Origin: Thiotrichales bacterium
GTDB lineage: Bacteria; Pseudomonadota; Gammaproteobacteria; Francisellales; CACEW01
Reading direction: 5' to 3'
Length of the DNA stretch: 58,014 bases
Assembly: GCA_947478525.1 (NCBI GenBank)
Contig: CANJVU010000012.1
Location: forward strand, 1-58,014
Part shown: positions 1 through 8,100 of the stretch, in pieces
How positions within the stretch are numbered: the stretch's first letter is position 1
How the letters are laid out: the number at the start of each line of letters is the position of its first letter
Position numbers and translations under genes: made by a program
The notes under the pieces: generated by a model
Told to the model about the DNA's origin: nothing
Seen by the model: only the letters and a program-made list of their open reading frames with translations
Database searches by the model: none

Positions 1-483
1 GCCGCCGGGCGTAGCATTGATTATGAAGCGATTAAAGCCAAACGTGAGAAGGATTCAATTCCACTCCTGGAAAAACTAAACTCTTGGCTCACAGCGCTTC
101 AGCCCAAAGCGCCGCCGAAGGGGCTGCTTGGCAAAGCAATTAGTTATAGCCTGAATAACTGGGATAGACTTGTCGTCTATCTTGAGGCCGGATATCTCAA
201 CATTGATAACAATCCCGTTGAAAACGCGATTCGCCCGTTTGCACTGGGGCGCAAAAATTGGCTATTCTGCGGGAATCACGACGGTGCCCGTGCGGCGGCA
301 TTGATTTATAGCTTGATTGAAAGCGCCAAAGCAAATCATTTAAAACCCTTTGAGTATCTGAAGTATGTGCTGACACAGATTAAATCGGCTACCACAGAGG
401 AGGCGCTGCTTAAGCTTTTACCACATAATGCCAAGCTCGATCTCAGTCTGGATCTGCATTATAAGAACGCTCCGTCACGCTGA
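1..483 (+). CDS. tnpC: IS66-family transposase (TnpC), C-terminal part
   Basis: This is the 3' end of a transposase open from the first base of the window; its start lies outside. The reading frame gives about 160 residues. It contains the typical IS66 block NNPVENAIRPFALGRKNW at residues 70-87, in which Glu74 is expected to be the last catalytic acid of the DDE triad, followed by a FCGN motif and a helical C-terminal tail of the kind that closes this family. Transposases of this type catalyse cut-and-join movement of the element, usually with accessory TnpA and TnpB proteins, which would lie to the left. The right inverted repeat follows 4 bp after the stop. The family call is firm; whether the element is complete cannot be seen here. 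Confidence 0.93.
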   Translation, partial: AAGRSIDYEAIKAKREKDSIPLLEKLNSWLTALQPKAPPKGLLGKAISYSLNNWDRLVVYLEAGYLNIDNNPVENAIRPFALGRKNWLFCGNHDGARAAALIYSLIESAKANHLKPFEYLKYVLTQIKSATTEEALLKLLPHNAKLDLSLDLHYKNAPSR

Positions 484-487
484 ATAG

Positions 488-509
488 ATGGGGTTGTTTG
501 AGCGCTTAC
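488..509 (+). repeat. IS66 right inverted repeat
   Basis: The segment ends in AGCGCTTAC, whose reverse complement begins GTAAGCGCT, the typical outer end of IS66-type inverted repeats. It lies just after the transposase stop. The element should therefore end at about 509, and an 8-bp target duplication would start at about 510 (GGAGCTGC). The matching left end is outside the window, so the duplication could not be tested. Confidence 0.75.
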
Positions 510-510
510 G

Positions 511-663
511 GAGCTGCAACAAGCAATAGCATTATCTATGTCTGTGGGTGGTGCACCTCAGACGGCCTCTTTGCTTTTTGCCCTCAATCCTCAATCTCAA
601 TCTCCTGCCGTAGCTGAAGTACCAAATACTCAAAGTCCTTTACCAGGTTCGGGTTGTGGTTGA
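511..663 (+). pseudogene. Orphan C-terminal coding fragment cut by IS66, with a UIM-like motif
   Basis: Directly after the IS66 end one frame stays open for 50 codons to a TGA at 661. It has no plausible start codon or ribosome-binding site, so it looks like the tail of a gene disrupted by the insertion. It begins ELQQAIALSMS, which matches the core of a eukaryotic ubiquitin-interacting motif (acidic residue, Leu, two residues, Ala-Ile/Leu, two residues, Ser). The rest is low-complexity Pro/Ser/Gln/Gly sequence ending in GSGCG. The open frame and motif are seen. A former effector-like gene is inference, and a short motif like this can arise by chance. Confidence 0.45.
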
Positions 664-728
664 ACAGCTACGACTCCTGCATCTGCCAGCTTGAAATTAT
701 CCTGGGCAGCATCATGCAGGTGAATAAA

Positions 729-1295
729 TTAGTACGGCGTCGGGATGCCAGGTGAGAAATTCTGAAAAGGTCCTAGTGGATTGCGTTGATCTTTGGTGCT
801 TTGATCTTCTGGGTTGCCAGACGAGAGTTTATAGACCACCAGATCTTTTTGCATAATAAAGAACGCTTCAAATTCCCAGCCGGTGGTTTCGGTTTGACGA
901 TGGAAGTTGGTGATATCGAGGATCACATTTCCCGTGCGTTGGCTTTGTTGATCGCCGGCGTGGAGCACATATCCGGTGCACTGGTCAAACAGCAGCAGGC
1001 AGTTTTCAACAACAGCGGGGATATCTTTGTCATTGGCTTGTGCGCCAAACATGGTGCGGATTTGTACGTAGTTGATTACGCTTACATTGGAGCCGGTTTT
1101 CGGTGCCATATGCATGTTAATTAAATCAGCCACCGTGGTTTTGTTGGGAATCACTTGGTTATAGGCAGCGTCTACTTCATCGTAACTTTTCCAGATCATT
1201 TTTTTAGTATTTTGCTCTCTAGGCAGTAAGGTTTTGCTGCAGCCCAGCAAGCCGATTGTTAGCAGTGCACAAACCATGAGGTTAACTACGCGCAT
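729..1295 (-). CDS. Hypothetical lipoprotein
   Basis: The 188-residue protein starts with a positively charged end, a hydrophobic stretch and an LLGC lipobox, so it should be lipidated on Cys and anchored in a membrane facing the periplasm. I do not recognise the mature domain. It has a Tyr/Asn-rich middle, a central pair of Cys residues (ENCLLLFDQC) that could form a disulfide, and a Pro-rich end. I chose the ATG at 1295 because it gives a normal lipoprotein signal; a TTG 15 bases upstream would add only five residues. It is transcribed away from the DAHP synthase gene, with a 108-bp divergent gap between them that should hold both promoters. Function unknown. Confidence 0.75.
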   Translation of the reverse strand: MRVVNLMVCALLTIGLLGCSKTLLPREQNTKKMIWKSYDEVDAAYNQVIPNKTTVADLINMHMAPKTGSNVSVINYVQIRTMFGAQANDKDIPAVVENCLLLFDQCTGYVLHAGDQQSQRTGNVILDITNFHRQTETTGWEFEAFFIMQKDLVVYKLSSGNPEDQSTKDQRNPLGPFQNFSPGIPTPY

Positions 1296-1403
1296 ACGTT
1301 TTAAATCCAATCCGTTCTGATACGTTCATTGTAAAATAAAACTCGACCTGAGCACAGTGCTATGATAAATATAAACTGACAATAATCAAAATACCGAGGC
1401 ATT

Positions 1404-2465
1404 ATGATTCATATTACCGATAACCTACGGATCACTGAACAAAAAGGGCTGATCCCGCCGGTAATTATGCTCGATGATGTGCCGATTTCCCAAACTGCCA
1501 TTGAAACCGTACGTAATTGTCGCAAAGAACTGAGCGATATTATTCACGGCAAAGACGATCGGTTGCAAGTTTTGATTGGACCCTGTTCGATTCATGATAT
1601 GAAAGCCGCGTTGGAATATGGCGAAAAATTATTGAGCGTGATGCCTAAATATAAAGACACGCTGTGCATTGTGATGCGCGTGTATTTTGAAAAACCACGT
1701 ACCACCGTTGGTTGGAAAGGTTTTATCAATGATCCTAACCTTGATGGCAGCTTTGAAATCAACAAAGGCTTGCGTTTGGGGCGGCAATTATTGTTGACGT
1801 TATCGGAAAAAGGCGTGCCTTGTGGCAGCGAATTTTTAGATGTGATCAGCCCGCAGTTTTTGACCGATTTGATTGCCTGGGGTGCGATTGGCGCCAGAAC
1901 CACGGAATCGCAAGTGCATCGTGAGTTGGCGTCAGGACTGTCCTGTCCAATTGGCTTTAAAAACGGCACCGATGGCGGCGTGCAGGTGGCGATTGATGCC
2001 GTACGTGCCGCGCGTTCACCGCATCATTTCTTGGGGGTGACCAAACAAGGCAATACCGCGATTTTTGCGACAACTGGAAATCCAGATACGCATATTATTT
2101 TACGTGGTGGCAAAAAAGGCCCAAATTACGATTTGGCGAGTGTCACTGAGATTGCCAAGAAATTAGCAGACGCTGGGTTGCCGGATCGGATGATGGTGGA
2201 CTGCTCGCACGACAACAGCCAAAAAGATTATCGCAACCAACCGGCAGTCGCAGCAGATATTGCCAAACAAGTGGCGGCAGGTTCACATTATATTTGTGGC
2301 GTGATGATTGAAAGCCATTTGGTGGCGGGCACTCAAAATATTAATACGGTACCGTTGGAATATGGCAAAAGCGTGACCGATGGCTGTATTTCATGGGAAA
2401 TGACTCTGCCGATTTTGCAGCAGCTGGATCAGGCAGTAAAAGCACGTCGAGCCATGAAAAAATAA
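1404..2465 (+). CDS. aroG: 3-deoxy-7-phosphoheptulonate (DAHP) synthase, AroG/F/H class
   Basis: The 353-residue enzyme joins phosphoenolpyruvate and erythrose 4-phosphate in the first step of aromatic amino-acid synthesis in the cytosol. It is a type I alpha enzyme of normal length. GPCSIHD lies at residues 59-65 with Cys61 at the metal-ligand position known from E. coli AroG. The FEKPRTTVGWKG block that binds PEP, the GARTTESQVHRE segment and the late MIESHL motif are all present. A second paralogue lies at 16126. serA follows 12 bp downstream, so the two genes are probably co-transcribed. Which aromatic amino acid inhibits each isozyme cannot be read from the sequence, so the gene symbol is generic. 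Confidence 0.95.
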   Translation: MIHITDNLRITEQKGLIPPVIMLDDVPISQTAIETVRNCRKELSDIIHGKDDRLQVLIGPCSIHDMKAALEYGEKLLSVMPKYKDTLCIVMRVYFEKPRTTVGWKGFINDPNLDGSFEINKGLRLGRQLLLTLSEKGVPCGSEFLDVISPQFLTDLIAWGAIGARTTESQVHRELASGLSCPIGFKNGTDGGVQVAIDAVRAARSPHHFLGVTKQGNTAIFATTGNPDTHIILRGGKKGPNYDLASVTEIAKKLADAGLPDRMMVDCSHDNSQKDYRNQPAVAADIAKQVAAGSHYICGVMIESHLVAGTQNINTVPLEYGKSVTDGCISWEMTLPILQQLDQAVKARRAMKK

Positions 2466-2477
2466 AAAAGGTTTCTT

Positions 2478-3707
2478 ATGAACGGACTATCCTTACCCAA
2501 ATCCAAAATTGATGTTTTGTTATTGGAAGGTATCCATAATTCTGCGAAGCGTGCGTTTGAGCAAGCAGGTTATACTAATGTCGAAGTGTTATCAGGTGCA
2601 TTGACGGGGCAGGCGTTGGTCGATCGTCTTCAAAATGTACATATTCTGGGTATTCGTTCGCGCACCGAATTAACCTCAGCGGTATTAAGGCAGTGTCCGA
2701 AATTGATCACCGTGGGTTGTTTTTGTATTGGTACCAATCAGGTCGATATTGCCGCCGCAGAAGCATTCGGTATTCCAGTATTCAATGCGCCCTTTTCCAA
2801 CACCCGTTCTGTGGCAGAGTTGGTGCTGGCAGAAATGATTTTATTGTTGCGTCGTATCCCTGAAAAAAATAGTTTATTGCATCAGGGCACTTGGCAAAAA
2901 TCCGCCGATGCGAGTTTTGAAGCGCGTGGTAAAATTTTGGGCATTATTGGCTACGGCCATATTGGTTCGCAGCTGAGTGTTTTGGCGGAAGCGCTGGGGA
3001 TGAAAGTAATTTTTCATGACATCGAACATAAGCTGCCATTGGGTAATGCCAGCACCAGTAATAGTTTAACGGACTTACTCCAACAATCCGATGTGGTTAG
3101 TTTGCATGTACCCGATACTGCGCAGACTCGCAATATGATCAGTACGGTACAACTAAAGCAAATGAGACCAGCGGCGATATTGATTAACGCTTCACGTGGA
3201 CAAGTGGTAGACATTGATGCGTTGGCAGCATCACTAAAACAAGGGTATCTTGCTGGCGCGGCAATTGATGTGTTTCCCATTGAACCCAGCTCTAACCAGG
3301 AGCGGTTTTTTTCGCCATTGCAACAACTGCCTAACGTCATTTTAACCCCACACGTTGGCGGCAGTACCGTTGAAGCACAGATCAATATTGGCAGTGAAGT
3401 GGCGGAAAAATTGATTAAATATTCCGATAATGGTTCGACCTTATCAGCAGTAAATTTTCCGCAGGTATCATTACCACCGCACCCTGGCCAGCATCGTTTC
3501 TTACACATTCATCACAACCAACCCGGGGTGCTGCGCGCCATCAACGCCATTTTCTCTGAAGCCAGCGTCAATATTACCGGTCAATACTTGCAAACCACCC
3601 CCAACATTGGCTATGTGGTGATGGATATTGAGCAAGAGCATGGTCTTGCATTGTTGCCCAAGCTGCGTCAAGTGCCAGGCACTCTAAGGGCTCGGGTGTT
3701 ATTTTAG
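2478..3707 (+). CDS. serA: D-3-phosphoglycerate dehydrogenase
   Basis: The 409-residue protein oxidises 3-phosphoglycerate with NAD, the entry to serine synthesis. The substrate domain is followed by a Rossmann nucleotide-binding segment (GIIGYGHIGSQ, about residues 156-166). The family's catalytic Arg (NASRGQVVD), Glu (DVFPIEP) and His (LTPHVGGST) follow. The last 80 residues form an ACT domain (FLHIHHNQPGVLRAIN), the usual site of feedback inhibition by serine. The length matches the E. coli type. It lies 12 bp after the DAHP synthase gene. Its stop codon runs 9 bp into the convergent maf gene. Confidence 0.95.
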   Translation: MNGLSLPKSKIDVLLLEGIHNSAKRAFEQAGYTNVEVLSGALTGQALVDRLQNVHILGIRSRTELTSAVLRQCPKLITVGCFCIGTNQVDIAAAEAFGIPVFNAPFSNTRSVAELVLAEMILLLRRIPEKNSLLHQGTWQKSADASFEARGKILGIIGYGHIGSQLSVLAEALGMKVIFHDIEHKLPLGNASTSNSLTDLLQQSDVVSLHVPDTAQTRNMISTVQLKQMRPAAILINASRGQVVDIDALAASLKQGYLAGAAIDVFPIEPSSNQERFFSPLQQLPNVILTPHVGGSTVEAQINIGSEVAEKLIKYSDNGSTLSAVNFPQVSLPPHPGQHRFLHIHHNQPGVLRAINAIFSEASVNITGQYLQTTPNIGYVVMDIEQEHGLALLPKLRQVPGTLRARVLF

Positions 3708-4328
3708 CAGGTCAATGCCCACTTTCTGCATCAAGCTACATAAATCAATCAATGGCAACCCAATCAAAGTATTTGGGTCTTTGCTGTCAATTTTTTCAAT
3801 CAACGCAATGCCCAATCCTTCTGATTTCAAACTACCGGCGCACTGATAGGGCTTTTCCTGCGCGAGGTAGGCGTTAATTTGTGCTAACGTGAACGGGCGA
3901 TAATAAGTGGTAGTGGTATCCACGCTGGTTTGATAGGAGCCATTGTTGGCATTGAGCAAGCAGAGGCCGGTATAAAACGTAATGGCTTTGCCGCTGGATT
4001 CTAACAGTTGTGCTATGGCGTCTTCGTGGTTTTCGGGTTTGCTCACAGGGTGGCCGTTGAGAAAGGCGACCTGGTCAGAACCGATAATCCAATACGGTTT
4101 TGCTAAATCAAGCTCATATTGTTGAGGATTTTGCTGAATCATTTGCGATACGCGTTGGGCTTTTTCAACCGATAATCGAGTGACATGAATTTCTGGGGTT
4201 TCCTCCAATAATACCGATTCATCGATGTCCGGTGCAATTGTAATAAAGGGCACCCCCAGCTTTTTTAAAACGGCATGGCGGGAGGCAGAGGAAGAGCCAA
4301 GAATGAGCTGTAAAGGTTGTTTTGACAT
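3699..4328 (-). CDS. maf: Maf-family nucleotide pyrophosphatase (YceF-like)
   Basis: The 209-residue protein has the Maf signature near its start (LILGSSSASRHAVLKKLG) and the conserved IIGSDQV, KPE and SLKSEGLG segments. Family members hydrolyse non-canonical nucleotides; the YceF subgroup prefers m7GTP. The motif spacing fits YceF better than the dTTP/UTP type, but the substrate is inference. I chose the ATG at 4328 because homologous sequence begins there and the 35 codons upstream are atypical. Its 3' end overlaps the convergent serA by 9 bp. In many gammaproteobacteria yceF adjoins rpmF-plsX-fab genes, but here it stands alone. Confidence 0.88.
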   Translation of the reverse strand: MSKQPLQLILGSSSASRHAVLKKLGVPFITIAPDIDESVLLEETPEIHVTRLSVEKAQRVSQMIQQNPQQYELDLAKPYWIIGSDQVAFLNGHPVSKPENHEDAIAQLLESSGKAITFYTGLCLLNANNGSYQTSVDTTTTYYRPFTLAQINAYLAQEKPYQCAGSLKSEGLGIALIEKIDSKDPNTLIGLPLIDLCSLMQKVGIDLLK

Positions 4329-4652
4329 AAGATTTAATTGTCTTTTTCTGAATATTGATGGTGGATCTAGGATAAATTTTTCACTGCGGAATAGCAATCT
4401 TGTTCTCTTGAGGGAGCCTTTATATTGGCGCATGTATATTTCTAATAAATAATAATATTATTAATATTAATGATGTTTTGTTGATAATAGATGTTATTTT
4501 TTTGTAACAGAATATTTTTATTTTAACCTTTTGATTATTATAATATATTTTAATTTATTTCAATTTTAATGATACAAATAATTGGTAATTAAATTATACA
4601 TTAATTTCCATGTTTGATATGCTATCGATAATTATTGTCACGGAGTAATAGG
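4329..4652. other. AT-rich gene-free leader upstream of icmV
   Basis: This stretch of 324 bp holds no supportable gene. From about 4434 onward it is strikingly AT-rich, with long runs of A and T and many TTAAT/TAATT repeats, unlike the flanking genes. It must contain the promoters of icmV (rightward) and maf (leftward). No promoter could be assigned with confidence because many near-consensus hexamers occur by composition alone. The icmV ribosome-binding site CGGAG lies at 4641-4645. Confidence 0.6.
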
Positions 4653-5078
4653 ATGAAGTACTTTCAAAAGAAGTTGAATACCCTCAGACGGATGACGGGT
4701 TATTCAGATCTTAAAGGCAATGCCAGCTATATCAAGCAATGCGCGCAGGAAATGTGGGCAGAGAAAGGGCAGAAGCCAGCTGGAGAGGGCTGCTCTATTG
4801 AATCATTGCACTTATCTGAAAAGCAAATATATGAAACCAAAAGAAGTTGGCAGCGCTTGTTGGTGGTGTTTTTAACCTGTGCTGGTATTGCTTTGTTGTA
4901 TGGTGTATTCAGTGTCATTCATGCCAGTTACAGTAGCGCACTCATATCGGTTGCCTTGCTTTTGTTATTTTTAGCACAAAGTTTTAAGTATCACTTTTGG
5001 TTGTTCCAATTGAAAAAAGGCAAGCTCGGTTGCACCTGGCAAGAATGGCTGCACGAAAGCTTTAAGAAAAAAATTTAA
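4653..5078 (+). CDS. icmV: Dot/Icm secretion protein IcmV
   Basis: The 141-residue protein has a hydrophilic N-terminal half, two adjacent membrane segments (about residues 68-90 and 94-116) and a short charged tail with a FWLFQLKKGKLGCT stretch that I associate with IcmV. IcmV is a small inner-membrane component of the Legionella/Coxiella Dot/Icm type IV secretion system, where its gene sits directly before dotA, as here. The ATG at 4653 is chosen because CGGAG lies 7 bases upstream. The stop codon overlaps an in-frame ATG of the dotA reading frame, so translation may be coupled. The identification rests on size, topology, C-terminal motif and position. Confidence 0.8.
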   Translation: MKYFQKKLNTLRRMTGYSDLKGNASYIKQCAQEMWAEKGQKPAGEGCSIESLHLSEKQIYETKRSWQRLLVVFLTCAGIALLYGVFSVIHASYSSALISVALLLLFLAQSFKYHFWLFQLKKGKLGCTWQEWLHESFKKKI

Positions 5079-5104
5079 TGTTAGCGTTAAGGGTGAGGGG
5101 CACG

Positions 5105-8100
5105 ATGAAAAACATGATGATGAGAATATTGGCACCGGTGTGTTTGTTGGTGGTATTGTTCACTGCAAATGCTTATGCGACGGGAACCTCTGATCCTGCA
5201 CCGCATGATCGTTATGTGCAGCTATGCCAGGCTGCAATCACCAATTGCCAGTCGGAATCTCCAACTGCGTGTATGCAGAGTGCTTCATCCTGTGGTATGT
5301 CTGCAGCGCCTTGGCTGTCTGCGAGTGAATATAAAAATTATCAGTGTAGTATTTATGCTGCGTTGCAGGGTAGAGCAGATAGTAGCAAATTTTCATCAAT
5401 GATCAGTGATTTTAAATCGCGTTGCGAAGGCGAAGCGCCTGTCCCGGCTCCTATAACTCCTATAGCCCCTGTTATCCCCGCCAATGCCGACATCGATCCT
5501 AGTTCAATAGGAGTTTGTGCGGAAGATCTGGTGAATGGTTCTCCCAAAAGTGACATTACCTTACGTCATTATGACAGTTTAAATATTTTCAACTTGCCAT
5601 GTTTGTCAGATCAGTCCGTTTCTATTTTAAAAGAAGTATTTGGTAATGCGCTCAATTCGTTTGAAACTGGGGTAACTGTACCTAATGGTTTTTTAATTCC
5701 CGAATTTTTGCGTCACTTTAATGAAATTTTATTAACGTTGGTCATTTTAATTTACTCGTTTATTTTAGTGATTGGTACGTTAAATTCAGCGCATGAAGGG
5801 ACATTCATGGGGAAAGATTGGTCGTCGATCTGGACGCCAATCCGTGCCGTTGCGGGTCCATTGTTGATTGTTCCAGGCAGTAATGGGTTGTGTGGTGCGC
5901 AGATGATCATTCTGTATTTGATCCTGCTCGGGGTTAATATGGCAACTGCTTTGTGGGCAAAGAGTGTAGAGGATGTTAATATTGGGGTTTCGCCTACGGT
6001 TCCTACCGCAATGTATGGCCAGATTCAGGATGCCGCTGCGCAAAGTATTTTGTCCGCGGCAGTAGAAGCGATCATGAGTGATAACCCCCAAAACATTGCT
6101 AATAGCCAGGCTAACTTTGCTACTTTCGCCGCTACCGAGGTGCCACTGGCAAATGTAAAAGATGCTATATTGTTTGATGACGTTAAAAAAAGCATGAAAA
6201 ATTTATGTATGGTTGCCTATGCCGTCTCTCCTGATCTGGATAAAAAGTCTTTCTTAAATCCAGTGTCAGATATTGGGCAGTTGCCTAATTCTGAGCGTTC
6301 AGAAGCGCAAAGCTGTATCAATAATGTAGAATCGATGTTTAGCCAGGGTCCTTCTGCTTATTCGCAATCAACAACCGCTGCCCCTATGCCTTATTTTTCT
6401 AAAATGACGGAATCTTTTACCGGCAGCAGCAACAGTAATGTTCCAGATCAAGCTTATTGGGTTGCCATGCTCAGTGATGACCTGGCGAATTGGAATACCT
6501 CCTGTCACCAGGGAATTGGACGAGAAGGGAGTGGCGCAGGGTATATCAATTGCTTCCCGCCAGTGCGTATATATAAAAAGGATATTCCTAATCCGGAAAG
6601 CCATCAGTATCAGTGTTTAGATGGTGAACCTAATGATCACTTTTTTACGAATGTTTTTAATAGAAATGAGCAGGATTGCGCTTATAAGTCTGACTCTGCT
6701 TCATGTGATCATGGAACAGCAACGAGCCATCAGTTGGGTAGTGGTCCCTTTACGGTTGCTTTTGATGATGGCCAAGCCGTCAGCGGCGTGAAGTATCTTT
6801 GTACTTATCCGCAGATAGAAGTGAATTCTGGTTACACTCGCACCTTGGGTTCGATTAGCTGGGATGAGCCAGGCTTTGTCGGTCAAAAGGTTTTTTATCC
6901 GAATGGATATCGTGGTAATCAGCGGGCGGTATTGGCGGATCAAATTCCTGATCTCAGCAGTCCAGAAGCAGAGGGAATAAAAAATAACGCCACTAAAAAT
7001 ATAGAAGATGTGTCATATATACAAACGGCACCATTGACCTGGGGTCACTATGATGGCTTTACGGATGACACTTCACCCGTAAAAGTAGGAACTTACGGTG
7101 ATGGCCAAGGTGAAGGCATGCCCTCTAACGCCAATGGGTATGTAAAATTGAGTGGAGTTGTTGATTATAACGCACCAGCAAATATTGATCAGGCCACGCA
7201 TCCAATACAGTATGCATTAAACGAAGGGTTGATTAATTTTGTCACCGCAGATGTCTTGCTGGATGGTTGTAAAGTGAATACTGCAGGGCAAACGCCTGAT
7301 CATGGCTGTGAAGACTTGAGCGCAATCACTAAATCAGTGGTGAAAGCAGCTGAAGATGAGATGAATAAGCAAAAAATCAATTCCAATGCTCTGACAGATG
7401 TCAATGGTGGTAGAGTATTTACGATTGCAGCTCATGGCGCTGTAGGTGCGACCTGTAACCCTGATGATATTCAAGGAGTGGATGTTAACGGTGAATTGAT
7501 TTTTAAAGAGTTACCGGCAGATGAGTTGGCCAAGCAAAAGCAGGCCTGTAAGTTGGTGAACGTTAGGGCTGCTGGTGATAGTCTTTCTTCTTCTGGGCAA
7601 TTATCTGATGATAATGATGGTCCTGATATTGATAAAATCGATACGCGGATGGACAGCAGTTGGTGGTACGCAGGCCAAGTCTATTTGCAATTGGATCAAC
7701 AGATGGCAGATAATTTAGGGCAGTTGAATTCGAAGCTGCAGCAATTAGATGCTTCCTCTTCTGCACCTCATTTCGTGGTTAACATGACGGCAACCACCAA
7801 GCTATTGGTTGCACATGATCCTAACGGCGTAAAATATGTTGGGGGAGATCCTGCGTTGGCAGCAGATGCCTATATGTATACCAAAGACAATCTTTCGACA
7901 CATTCGTTTTTGCTTCCAAATACGAATGATCCGAATTTAGGCGGTCAAAATCCGATTTTTGATAATTATATGACCTTGAGTGATCGAATTGATCCTCGTC
8001 CGCCGATTTTTGATCATGTGGCTTTTGAAGTGGCTACTTATCATTACAGCAGCGGGCAGGCATTAACGGGTTGGGTTAATGATCTTTCGATTCTGAAGGC

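Noticed and set aside
786..1124. Open frame of 112 codons on the plus strand opposite the lipoprotein gene
   Set aside because: It is antisense to a gene with a clear lipobox and signal peptide, has no ribosome-binding site and shows no recognisable protein pattern.
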